Below are positions 21,977 to 32,716 of a stretch of DNA of 64,000 nucleotides, in pieces (the stretch's first letter is position 1; each line of letters opens with the position of its first letter). Under the pieces are notes generated by a model. It was not told the origin of the DNA. It ran no database searches and saw nothing but the letters and a program-made list of their open reading frames with translations. A program made the translations under genes and the position numbers. This stretch comes from Plumapathes pennacea (lineage: Eukaryota; Cnidaria; Anthozoa; Antipatharia; Myriopathidae), in NCBI GenBank assembly GCA_964036295.1, contig OZ038462.1, forward strand, positions 31,830,855-31,894,854. Direction: 5' to 3'.

Positions 21977-22007
<31 letters not shown>

Positions 22008-22522
22008 ACACACACACACATCATAATCACAACTAAGCAAATACTTTCAGACTTTTTCAGCAGATCTGCTCAGAAAAACGTGGTAAACGTGGTATGCCAT
22101 ACAACAAATGAATCACGTCATACATTTCAGTTATAAAGTCCATGAACTTTTTCTCGTAGTAAATGGTGTGATTGTTTTTGTTTGTAAATTAATGTCACAA
22201 TCGCATTAAACAGCAAAGTTCGTACCTTGGTGATATCTCCTTGAATCTGAATCACACCAGGTAGTGGGGCCATAGCCTGTAAATCTACCGCTACAATTTT
22301 CACAGCCTCTCTCTCCTCTCCTGCGTGATCCACCAGTTTTCTGCTCAAAACCTGACTCCAACTCCCTGGGGCAGCACACAGATCAACTACACGGGATACT
22401 CCCGAGAAGAGGTTGAAGTCCTCGTCAAGCTGTAACAGTTTAAATGCACTTCTTGCTCTCCAGCCCTCTTCCTTCGCTGTTCTGTAGTAAACATCTCGTT
22501 TGTCCTTTGATGATCGACCCAT
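19941..22522 (-). CDS. FTSJ1: FTSJ1/TRM7 tRNA (cytidine/guanosine) 2'-O-ribose methyltransferase, 3 exons
   Basis: Cytosolic SAM-dependent enzyme that 2'-O-methylates positions 32 and 34 in the anticodon loop of certain tRNAs. Coding exons on the minus strand are 22522-22226, 21518-21130 and 20166-19941, with phases 0 and 2 and all GT-AG. The product is 303 residues; human FTSJ1 is about 329. The start [14 protein letters not shown] matches the family start; an upstream in-frame ATG adds only four residues. The SAM motif is [16 protein letters not shown]. The K-D-K-E catalytic tetrad is visible: K28, D in [10 protein letters not shown] in FVAKIFRG, E in SSIEAF. The last exon carries the family's C-terminal [15 protein letters not shown] segment and [11 protein letters not shown], but the remaining tail is short. 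Confidence 0.95.
20398..20480 (+). repeat. tRNA-like segment, possible tRNA-derived SINE head
   Basis: TGGCCAAGTGG fits a pol III A box and about 45 bases on, GTTTCAAACTG fits a B box, the layout of the 5' end of tRNA-derived SINEs. A full cloverleaf is not obvious. Lies in FTSJ1 intron 2. Confidence 0.35.
20600..20966 (+). mobile_element. MITE with CAGAG termini, copy 1
   Basis: Begins CAGAGAATCTGCTAGAC and ends with the imperfect complement GTCTAGCGGAATCTCTG. It is flanked by CACAA on both sides (20595-20599 and 20967-20971). The body is similar, in reverse orientation, to the element at 41423-41762. CAGAG-type ends resemble hAT elements, but the flanking duplication is shorter than the usual 8 bp. 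It lies in FTSJ1 intron 2. Confidence 0.7.
21519..22225. other. FTSJ1 intron 1
   Basis: Contains a short tandem repeat (ACTACGGTCGGT, about 21567-21603) and a poly-C run followed by (CA)n at 21971-22020. No gene seen. Confidence 0.8.
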
Positions 22523-24293
22523 CTCTCCGTGCACTGAACATTGGCTGAGCCCGCGACACGGAACGCGGTCTTATTCGGGGTCTCCCCATTCCCCCTCAGC
22601 TCGCTTGCTCGTTCCAGTTCCCTCTAGCTCTTCGGTTCTCATGAAATAAGGTTTCTTTTCAGAGGAAATACTGATAAACAGAAATATTTCTGCATTCCGC
22701 AATCCGTCAAATTCGTCTGATTCTAAATCAGGAACTTTTAGTTGTTTTGGAGAGGGAAAAGTGAGCTCTTGGACCACGTTCACCTAGCACATAACATGCC
22801 GCGCGCAACGCCGCGTGTCCGTGGAGCTAGCTTTGGCTGTTTGAATTGCAAAGAGGGATAAACCTCACACCATCAGCACCTTTCAATATTTTTATGTCAG
22901 ATCTTAACAGTATGGACTCAAACTTCGAACCAGCAACCGGTTTCTGTTTGCTCTAAATTGTGCAAAAGAGTCGTTAACGATATTATGTTCATTATATAAA
23001 TATCTTGTTCAAATAAATGCACGACTAATATCATTATGTTCTCTGACTCGCACTTGGTAAACCTTTGATAGTAGCTGTGTAAATATTAGCCCGGGTTGGG
23101 GGTTATGGAGGAGGAGGAGGGGTACTCTTCATCATTTCGGGACTGAGAGTGTACACCCGGTTCTGAAAGTTAGTCTGCTGTCTGGAATTGCAAATTTCAC
23201 AGATATCAGTAATATCACAATTTTTTTATATGAGAATGTTTTATACACATATAGCTGCGTAAACCTTTCTTTCGTAGTTGATACTTTTTATGTGTGGGGG
23301 GAGGGCACAATCAATTATGTACAACATTTGCGCAAAAAGCGCTCAGACTATGACCCCAAAAGTGAAGGTTGGTATTCAGGCACCATCCAACGCCTGTCTC
23401 TTTAGGCTTCGTTTGAATTTTTCATCTGGTGACATACATGCCAACCACGACCGCTTTAAAGGCTTATAACCATCCCCCCCACCCACCCCCCCCCCCCCCT
23501 CCCCTCCCCGTCACAGGCTAATCCTACGATAGAGCCAAGCATTTCTCACTGCCATGAGCAAAACAAGCGATTTTATTACCAAGACTGTACATTAAAGATT
23601 TCAGTGTATGTCTACAAACTGTACACACAAATGCAATATAAACAATTATCCGCATTAACTCAAAGGGTCAGTACGTTTCCTGACTGAGCACTCTTGCAGG
23701 TGCGAAGGCTTTAAGGAAATTCTACTTATTCCTTCCTATTTAGTAATTAATCATCAGTTTTTATTGAATTTATCAAGGAGATGAGTCAACAGCCATTGTG
23801 GATTGTTGTGAAAGCAGAGGGGGAAAAGATAGCAAGGTAGAAATTAACAGAAACATGTTCACTGTTCCCTATTTGGTAAATCAGTCAGGATACACAAAAT
23901 GTTCTGACGACGAATATGTTAGTGTATTTTGCCTTTTGGCAGTAAATGGCCTTTGAACAGCCAAGATTAATATGGTTTTCTAAGTATATCTTCTAGCATT
24001 CAATTGTAACGTACTACAGCTAAATTTAGACCGTAGCTCGTACTATAGCGTAATAGAGCTTTGAAAAAATTGGGTCAGGTCTTTTGGCTGTGTTTGTTGT
24101 TACTGAAGTCTATACTTATAGATTTTATGATTCATCTGTGAATTCATTTGTCGGTAAACCTTTGCTTATACGCTGCCATAAATATATATTATTGGCTGTA
24201 AAATGCTAAAAATTCGCATACATTTTGTCTTCAGAATTGCGCAGACATGTCACTGCTATCATGGTATATAAGAAAAAACTAACTGACTGCAAA
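22523..24293. other. Spacer between FTSJ1 and the dystroglycan-related gene
   Basis: Both flanking genes are on the minus strand, so this holds the FTSJ1 promoter (left) and the 3' UTR of the dystroglycan-related gene (right). A 70-residue ORF at 22571-22783 has no recognisable domain. A C-rich run lies at 23474-23510. No other gene is supported. Confidence 0.6.
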
Positions 24294-26777
24294 CTACGTG
24301 AAGCCACTGTCACTTTGAAACAGCCACTTTGACACGTTTCCTTCTGACTGACCCAGAATTCCCTTCACCTGAGTTTTGAAGAAGCCTGTGATACTACCGC
24401 TGTCATCTTTGTCCTGCTGCTTCAAAGAAAAGATCGAGCCGAGCAAAGAAGCCCCTCTCTCCCCCCCGGATTGACGCCGAGGCCGCTGTCGTCCAGGCGG
24501 CTGCTCAAAAAGTTCCGGCATGGACGAGAAGCATTCTTGCTGTGATCTGTGCAGATTCTCCTTGCCATACTCGTCCTGGCAAAAATTCTCTGACGATAAT
24601 CGGCTCCTTCCTCTCGGCGTAGTCAAAGAAAATTGGTTTCTGGCCCCATCGTCGTAGTGATAGGGGTTGACGTACTCGTTGTAGATCCCTCTGTCACTGC
24701 AAGTATCCCCGAGTTCCCATTCGTTCCGCGCCAAAGAAGAGTCCACCACAAAACTCCTCATGAATCTAGATGCCTCCTCTTCTTTCTGCCGGTATAGCTT
24801 ATTCATATCTACATCTCGATACTCGTCGTAAACGCAAGACGGGGCATTTGTTTCCGTTTCACCAGTGTACCTCAATGTGTGGTCTCTATATTCCAAATCA
24901 TTCGTTGTCACGTCATAGAAGTTATAGCAACATTCGTCTACGTGACTAGGAGTGTCGTACTCAGGGATTTCCATATCAGATGGTCCGTAGTCTCCATGAG
25001 CATCGTCCCATCCGTACAATTGTGAAGTTTCGTTGTCGGAATAACCATAAGGCTCCCATGGTTCCGAGGGGTCATCGTTGGACAGGCCTTGTCCCCCTGC
25101 GAGGCTGAGCACGGACTTGCCGAAATGTCTAAGTTTTGTGAGAGTAGACGATTCATTCTCAAACGTGTCTGATGGAGTTTGGGATTGACCCTGGGAAACA
25201 TTAAGCATCGACTTGGTGAAGTCGACTAGTTTGCTGGAGATGCTAGGCGAGGCGCTGATTGAGCCCTCTGCTCTTACATAATCTGTTTGTTGGTTTGCAA
25301 ATGGCTTCCCCGATGGGTTGCCCGCACCCTGTGGTTTTGATGATAAGGTTGATATTTCATCTGTAGCTATGTTTTCCACCGGCTCAGCTTGAGTTGATGT
25401 AGCATTGAGCACACTTTTCCCAATATCCATCAGTTTGGATGAAATGTTGCCGGCCAGCTCCGTAATATTCACGTCTGGCATGATTGACTTGGCTTCCTCG
25501 GCTTCCCCTTTACGGATGTTGTAATAAACTGGAATGTTAAGTTCCGCTTTCTCGGCTGATTCATTATCGTCGTCATCGTCATACATTATTTCTCGCATAC
25601 TTCGGATGGGTTTTTTGATATTCTCTGGCTTTTTCTCTACGTTCTGGTTCAAGTTGCAGGTACCCGAGTTCTGAACACAAGGGATCTTTACCGTCTTGCC
25701 GTTGGGAATGGCAAGTCGACGACTGTTTGAAATGTTCGCGTTAGCTTCGTAATTTTTCTCTTCGTCCGTCATGGCCTCCTCCTTGGAGTTATTCGATACA
25801 GACAGCATGGAGGGGTATCGATTGTTATAATGAACCGTGTGGTACGTAAAACTGGCGTCTTCTTCCTTTCTCGTTGCATTGGCTCTTCTTCTCATCTCCC
25901 TTGCGGCTTTGGCTTTGGACTTTCTTACAAAAATCGAAATAGTTACTGGGATACCAACCACCGCTAATAGAATTAGGACTGGTAGGACATGTTTCATCCA
26001 ACCTAAGCCAACTGGGGCATCCGCTGGACCTGAATTGGGGTTGCACGGGCCTAGGAGATTCACTTCCACTTTTGTCACTTTGATCCAATATTTTTCTCTA
26101 GGTGAGGACGATTCTACCATCAAATGATTGCGTTCGTTTAGCTTTTTCTCCATATTGTCGATGGCTTTTTTGTCACAAGGCGAATACTCTATATTTCTAA
26201 AAACTATCGTAAGTGTCATTTCTTTGTCGAAATCTTTGACCCAGACATCGCCCCAGACATCGCTGGGTGAGTGACTCATGACGTAGTTTGCGATGCTGGT
26301 GACAAGATTGAATCTCAAGTCAATGTTTCTCATGTAATCCTGGTAAGGCAAGTCCTCCGTGCTCAAAATTACCTCATGGTTATGAGGAAACGATCCATCT
26401 TTCACTTGTATAATGAGGTCTGTCTTTGCTGTAGCGTTTTGTGAATTATGTGCAATTATAGAAAAGTTGAAGGTATGCGGGGCGTTCCCTGGCAGTGGAA
26501 ATCCATAGACCTTTGGATTATTTTTTTCTCCGTTGAAGCGAATCCATGGAGGAATCTTCTTTCCATCACCCGTGGTCATACTTAACCGCAAGTTCGTGTT
26601 GTCCTCCCTGTCGTAAAAGGTATTTTTAGGGATGGGAATAGTAAATGCCCCGCCAGTGTACACTTCTGTTCTATCAAGAGGATTCGTAACTTGTGGAGCC
26701 CCTTGAGATGGCAGCTCAGTTGAATTGATGGATACCAACGAAAAGAATAACTTGAGGACACCCAGTGCTTTGGACAT
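24294..26777 (-). CDS. Dystroglycan-related single-pass membrane protein, single exon
   Basis: An 827-residue protein. A hydrophobic start (KALGVLKLFFSLVSI) fits a signal peptide. Residues about 28-130 form a dystroglycan/sarcoglycan-type cadherin-like domain (NTFYDREDNTNLRLSM, PPWIRFN, VYGFPLPG). Residues about 130-245 match the SEA-like domain that follows it in dystroglycan (NHEVILS through LLGPC). A transmembrane helix (VLPVLILLAVVGIPVTISIF) lies near 262-283, followed by a basic stop-transfer stretch. The cytoplasmic tail is about 540 residues, acidic, with three related segments (SSKLMDIGKSVLN, SSKLVDFTKSMLN, TKLRHFGKSVLS) and no C-terminal PPxY. It has one module where its neighbour dystroglycan has eight. 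The dystroglycan PPxY tail is absent, so dystrophin WW binding is not expected. It could instead be called sarcoglycan-like; the NHE-type second domain favours dystroglycan. Confidence 0.8.
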   Translation of the reverse strand: MSKALGVLKLFFSLVSINSTELPSQGAPQVTNPLDRTEVYTGGAFTIPIPKNTFYDREDNTNLRLSMTTGDGKKIPPWIRFNGEKNNPKVYGFPLPGNAPHTFNFSIIAHNSQNATAKTDLIIQVKDGSFPHNHEVILSTEDLPYQDYMRNIDLRFNLVTSIANYVMSHSPSDVWGDVWVKDFDKEMTLTIVFRNIEYSPCDKKAIDNMEKKLNERNHLMVESSSPREKYWIKVTKVEVNLLGPCNPNSGPADAPVGLGWMKHVLPVLILLAVVGIPVTISIFVRKSKAKAAREMRRRANATRKEEDASFTYHTVHYNNRYPSMLSVSNNSKEEAMTDEEKNYEANANISNSRRLAIPNGKTVKIPCVQNSGTCNLNQNVEKKPENIKKPIRSMREIMYDDDDDNESAEKAELNIPVYYNIRKGEAEEAKSIMPDVNITELAGNISSKLMDIGKSVLNATSTQAEPVENIATDEISTLSSKPQGAGNPSGKPFANQQTDYVRAEGSISASPSISSKLVDFTKSMLNVSQGQSQTPSDTFENESSTLTKLRHFGKSVLSLAGGQGLSNDDPSEPWEPYGYSDNETSQLYGWDDAHGDYGPSDMEIPEYDTPSHVDECCYNFYDVTTNDLEYRDHTLRYTGETETNAPSCVYDEYRDVDMNKLYRQKEEEASRFMRSFVVDSSLARNEWELGDTCSDRGIYNEYVNPYHYDDGARNQFSLTTPRGRSRLSSENFCQDEYGKENLHRSQQECFSSMPELFEQPPGRQRPRRQSGGERGASLLGSIFSLKQQDKDDSGSITGFFKTQVKGILGQSEGNVSKWLFQSDSGFT

Positions 26778-27010
26778 TGAAGAAGGCTTAATGTCGACTT
26801 GTGGGAAAGCGTGCTCATCGCCCCGTCAAGTGGTGCACAACTGCAATATGTGGAAGAGCCACCGGGCTGCTACGTACCTGGAACAAAGAGAGCACTTTCA
26901 AGATTTGCAACGTCGGATTATATTTCAAAACTGATAAACATCTTGGTGCCGTCCTTACTTAATAAACTGTTTTTACAAAAGAGAGAATAAACAAAAGCAC
27001 AATACAATCT

Positions 27011-27150
27011 CATCCTCATCCTTTATAAACCTTCTCCTAACCCCCATCCCAGTACTTGCTCAGACGAAGGGCTAGCGCTCGAAACGTCAGCTTCAAACTT
27101 TTTTACGGCGTCCAGTTTGCAGACATCGACCCTTAGTCGATACAAGTTAT
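27011..27150 (+). mobile_element. Short hammerhead-bearing retroelement copy with 14-bp target duplication
   Basis: A 140-bp insert is flanked by the perfect 14-bp direct repeat GCACAATACAATCT (26997-27010 and 27151-27164), the signature of a retrotransposed copy. Inside, 27055-27095 reads GCTCAGACGA, then GGGC-TAGC-GCTC, then GAAACGTCAGC. This is a hammerhead-like layout with a short stem III and a GCT/AGC stem I, but the core has A where CUGANGA needs U, so it is probably inactive. Resembles ribozyme-bearing repeats of Penelope-like elements. Confidence 0.6.
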
Positions 27151-27164
27151 GCACAATACAATCT

Positions 27165-30100
27165 ATCAACTCCAGAACCAAAGCCGTCAGAAACGTGTCC
27201 TAGCTTGCAGTGGTGAATGACGTCTGCAACTCTTGGTTTACATCAGATGTCAAGGAATCCGAAACTCTAAGAACTTTTAATTCTAGAGGCTAGTTCATTT
27301 CTAATATCTATATTTAAGGACTTTTACATTGCGTATTATTAATTTCTGTGGCCGGAACGGCCTATAAAAATGAATGATGGGATTCTGTGTTATAACTATA
27401 GTAGATCACTCACTCGCTAATTTTCGCTGGAGATATTCCGTCTGGCTGGAACGATGAAATACTAGTGAAGGAAAAGAGTCTTTTAATATGAAGGCATAAA
27501 AAAACGTTTTTGTTCCCACAAAACTACTAGGCTATAAAAAAGCTAGACAAAGTATACCAACTGAGGCCTTCATTTCACACTACGTTGATCCACAGTTGCA
27601 GTACGGTACGAGTAACACAGATAGAAACAAAGACCACGGCGACATAACTCCAATTTATGGCTATCGAGGCACTTTTGTGTTCGAATAAGTATATAGAATA
27701 ATGGAATATATAATGATAGATATAATTATCATTTCAGGCTTTTACTAAACACCCATCCCACTCAAGCCCAAGCAACAGGATTTGAATCATCTCTTTTGTT
27801 ACGTAGTTCTTGCTGCATGCAGTTAACTATATAAGTCCTGGAATAAATTAAAAAAAAAAAAAAGGAAAAAATGCGTACTACTTAAAAACTCAAGGTTATG
27901 GGGAGTGTTTCATATACCTGAACATGTACTGTTTTGTCCATAATTTCCTGTGAGTGCCAATGATGTGTTTTCCCATTTGAGGGTGGAAAACGAAAGGTCA
28001 CGGTTACCGCAAAACGACAAAACAGCATGGCTATGCTTTTAATTAGTCTTGTGACGAGCAGTGAGGTTTTGCATCAAGAGAACGTAATTAAATAAACACC
28101 CGACGAGATTCAAACATACGGCGAAGCATTAAGAAGATCTGCAGATCTCTTGTCTTGTTCACTGACAGAACTGAATAGGAAGCAGTCAATCAGGTGAAGT
28201 CGAGTGTAGTGGGCAGTCTCTTTCTCGCATTGAAAAAAAATTTTTAACTTCAGCTGCTGTACATTCTTAAGGTTTTCTATTAATAACAACACTCGTTAAC
28301 ATATTGTTATACATAGCATCGAATCTAAGACCTAAAAGGAGACAATGGTTGAGATAATTCTGGCCATTGTGATTGATTTTCAGTGCTTTTCATATCGGAT
28401 ACATATAAAAGAAACATTAGACAAATTTTAAACGACCCCACGTCCGATTTGAAAGTTTATCAAAGCGTTCATCAACCCTAACATTAACGTTACTAAAACG
28501 GGTTCTTGCTTTTGTAATCGGTTACTGCTATTGACGTAAAGACGTATATTTTAGCTCTTTTCTAGCTTAAAAACTAATTACTCAGACCAGGTTGTGCTAT
28601 TTATTTCTCCACTAACAAATCAACTACACTGTCATGTACGTCAGAAGCGATCCCAAAATAAACGATGTGAGAACGATTTTTCATGAGAAACGAGACACTT
28701 TCACGCACTTTGAATTGCCAGGCTCCTAAAACTGAAATTAGCTATCGATACACGTGCGAGACAGGCAGTGGTTCTGGAAGAAACATTCACAGCCGCATTG
28801 TTACAATTGTGGCGATTTAGTTGGTCAGCAAAATGCAGATAAAAGCCCTGAAAGTATCAAGGATTTTACTTTTAGGATGTTCTCATGCACGTTATGCGGC
28901 AAAACAGCAGATGATTCAATAGCCTGTTTCTCTTGTGAAAATTTTCGTTCCGGTTCAAAGCGGTTAACGGTTTGCCTACTGGACGAGAACAGTTCGAATA
29001 AAACTGAACATTAAGAAAAGGGAACCCTGAAAACATAACGTGAAACACTTGTATGATCTTCGATTGAACGAGTGCAGGGTACAAATTTGTGGGGTGTGTT
29101 TATTTGTCGCGCAGGTCCGAGAAGTTCTACACGGAGAGATTCGCGATTCCTTACCTCAGATTTACGTCCCATTTCCTACTTCTTGACGTGTTTTAAGTAC
29201 CCGCCTTCAAGTCGATTTCCTCTCCAGAACTCTACTTTTTGTTCCTCCTCGGATGGATTCTTTCTTGAATAATTTAGTTCGGGAAAGCGGGCCTAATTAC
29301 TGATCGTCTGTGTATATGACTATAATTGTCGCTCCAATAAAAGCAGCATGAAAATTTAATCGCTTATTGTGATTCAGCAAAAACCCGTGACAATGAATGA
29401 AGCATGTGCAACTCCAGGGTACAAATGCCTGTATCATGTGGTCACCAGCGATGGGTCACGTGATGGACGTAAAACAGCTGGATTCAGCTGTCAATCAAAT
29501 CGGGAGAAATAAAACGGGTCTCACAGAATGTTCCAATTGTCATGGCAAATAAAGTCAACTGGCCGCCTGATACAGAACAAGTTAAACCAAGGTCATCAGC
29601 AAGAACAGCAACGAAAAACTCACCCGCTTCGGATGTGATTCCTTACACAGTGACGACGTATTGAGATACCCCCTATTGTCAGGAATTTAATTTGAAGTGG
29701 TGTTTTTAAAGGCAATGTCACAGTGTAGGCAAGTTTTCTTACAATGCAACGCCGTTGCGAGACAAGTTGCAGAAGAAATGGCGCGTGCGACACCCTCTTT
29801 GCAACTTGCAACCGACAAAACTTTGCGAGACAAGTTGAACTACACAATTTGCGTACGAACGAATCAAAATGTTTTTAGTATGACGGATCGGACTAATGAC
29901 TTACGGATGCAGAAACGCGAACACTTTCGTTTGTACGCAAGTTGTGTGGATACGGCAGCCTGAAATTCAGCCGCTTCCCAGTTCGTCACCAGATCTAGAA
30001 GAGGTTCGATCTCATGAAATACAATGCTATTACTTTAGGGTGCGTTCTTTTGGGACCTATTCTGATTCCAAAATGGACGGAATAGTATTCTGCTCCAGAT

Positions 30101-32255
30101 AGCAAAGTAGACGGAATGGATAGGTAGACCGGTAATCGTGTTTTTCTTGGATGTTTTTGCCGTATTCTTTCATGTCAGCTAAATGAGGAAAGTGTGTTCT
30201 TTTGGTAACTGGTGCCTAACATGTAACGGCCAGTTGAGCGGCGACTAATTTTAGAGGTAACATACCTCTTTGCCAGCTGTGAAACGCAACCACAGAAAGG
30301 TCAAAAATAAATTGTCACTGCTTGAGTTCGATGTTCTGATATTTTTTCGCTATCGTGCACAGACGCTTCAATCGAAACATGTTAAACTACAATGACAATG
30401 CCTTATGCCACAGAGAAACACCTGATACGTGCAGTGTGACCAGCCGGAACCCTGGGAACCACGCGTGCGGAGAGCTTTGCAAGAGCGACTCACAACCAAC
30501 ATTTCCATAATTACACAAAAGTGCATATTACAATTTTAATCCAAAAACAATTTCTACGTCTTCTTGTAGGATTGAATGCATATTTGTTGTGTCAGGCAAT
30601 AACACCAAGACAGTAAATTCATGCGCACAAATAACATGCATCCATTATTGCTAACCACGTGCTAACATCACGTAGAATACTACAGCACGTTGACGCACTA
30701 CGAAGTATTCATAAAAGAGACGGGGAAAAAAAGGTAAAATGTGAGCTCAAACACTGAACTAATAGAAGAAAAAAGCTTCCGACAAATTTCATCAGTAAAA
30801 TTGGGCTACTCTTTTTAACTTTATGGTTCGCATTTATGCCTTGTGGCAGTTCAAATGAAATTCGAAAAATATAAAATCTCTAAGCAAAAGTTCACCTGGT
30901 AATATTTCCTTTGGTCCTACATAATAAACTATTTTCCCCTTCATAGTGCGCCTCGGTCTATAGACTATTATGGCTCATAAGATTTCCATGGCATACTTAA
31001 TTTCGTATTTATAAAAACGTTTTCTCATTATACTGACTTAGCAAAAGCAAATAAGAAATATACTCAACTTTACTGAAAAAGATTTGCAACGAAATTTTAG
31101 CAAAATTGGCTAAGGATTCTGGGAAAAAATAAGACCAAGTATTAAACCACACATTCACATTTAAAGCTATCTGAAGCGTCCAAAACATGCGTAACAAATC
31201 GTACCAAACAGGAACCCTCGAACAACTTACGCATAAAAGCTATAGGGCCCTACAAACAGGACCAACGTCGAGGCTGACTCGACATGATTATCTTAACGAA
31301 ACTGGCCAAATATTTGGTAGTTTGTATGTTGGCTAACTGACTTTGAGATTAGTACTGCACTTTGAACAGCTGAGCCTCAATTCATAAGCTTTCTACAAAT
31401 TTCCTACTAAAACCTTAAAAGTAGGTTTCAGTTTTTTCTTGAAAAGTTTATCATAGCTAAATGAGGCATGGAAAGTAAATCTAGCAGGTGATCTGCTTAC
31501 TAGGCTATAATTTGTAAAATATAATTATCTGCCTTGTGACAAGCGTATTGTTCTGCCAGAAGGCTCAAGCTCAGTTATACACTTGGACCTCACTATAATT
31601 TTGTTCTAAACCCTGCCAATGAAAGTTGTCCCTCCAACAAAGTTAACTTGAAACGTTTTGAGCTATAAACAAGTTGTTTTGTTGATCAAAATGTCTCCTG
31701 CTATTCAATAAAAAGTCCAGAAAAGGAATTTGGCTGATATCGAACGACTGGACCCAGAACAATTCGATTAGGTGCACATTAAAACAGACAAAAAACAAAA
31801 CAAACGTGACGAGGCCCAGGATCTAGTCACGAGGTACATACTGGGATGAGAGTTGTGCAAACTCGAACCTTCTTACGTTACAAGGATCAGCTGCGCAGCG
31901 AGAGACTTGGGAGATTTCTTAAACGAGACTTTGGTTAGGTCCTTGGAGCGGTTTTCAGATGGCTGTCGAAAGTAATCGTGTGAAACCTTTGGCTTTGAGT
32001 TTGCAATGCTTTCAAATTGATCCAAACAAGTTTGGCAACGTTCTTGGCCAATCAGGAACAAGGAATACACTATTACGATCTCCTCACGCAAGCAATCACG
32101 AGGCGATGACGTATTTCCGCATTGTTGATTTGTCTGCACGGCTTGGCTTTCGAAATTCACCAAAAACCGCTGTTCTGCACAGAATACCCTAAAGGATAAA
32201 AAGGCGTCTCCCACAAATTTATATAAAAAAAGCCACAATCGGCGAAGGTAATTTA
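27165..32255. other. Gene-poor spacer between the two dystroglycan-type genes
   Basis: About 5 kb with only short ORFs that show no recognisable domains and no splice pattern I can link. It contains A-rich runs (27847-27870) and a GTTGCGAGACAAGTTGC-like repeated segment near 29750-29840. It should include the promoter and 5' UTR of the dystroglycan-related gene at its left end. Confidence 0.55.
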
Positions 32256-32451
32256 AGCCTTGTCCTCACTAGCGCATAAGCATAAGCATAAGCATAAGAA
32301 TAAAAGAGCGACAGTGGCGACATAAGCATAAGCATAAGGATCAAACATGTTCGTTCCTTATGCTTATGCTTATGTCGCCACTGTCGCTCTCTTATTCTTA
32401 TGCTTATTCTTATGCTTATGCTTATGCTTATGCGCTAGTGAGGACAAGGCT
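32256..32451. mobile_element. Nearly perfect palindromic MITE built of CATAAG units
   Basis: A 196-bp palindrome begins AGCCTTGTCCTCACTAGCGC and ends with its complement. It is flanked by TTA on both sides (32253-32255 and 32452-32454). The arms are filled with (CATAAG)n and (CTTATG)n around a short loop near 32340. The TTA target suggests PIF/Harbinger mobilisation. It lies about 260 bases past the dystroglycan stop codon. Confidence 0.85.
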
Positions 32452-32716
32452 TTAGAGGGAGAGGAAGGGGAAGCATTGTTTTAGCTCCGGTAAGCTCTTG
32501 CGGCTAGGCTGATCCTGGACGTTAGCGATCTTTATAATATACTTAAATCCGCAGGAACATTACAGAGTAATATATCAGAGAAATGTTTATCCTCCTTTGT
32601 ACATGAAGTCAACGTACCTCGTATAACAAGCCTAAGAGGCCTTTGCGGTATCAGCACTTAAAGTGTAACAAAAACAGCTTCCACGATAAACACATATGGG
32701 GTCACCTGTCATCAAT

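Noticed and set aside
28754-29014. 86-codon ORF with paired cysteines resembling a zinc finger
   Set aside because: No ATG at its start, no neighbours or splice context, and the cysteine spacing does not match a family I know.
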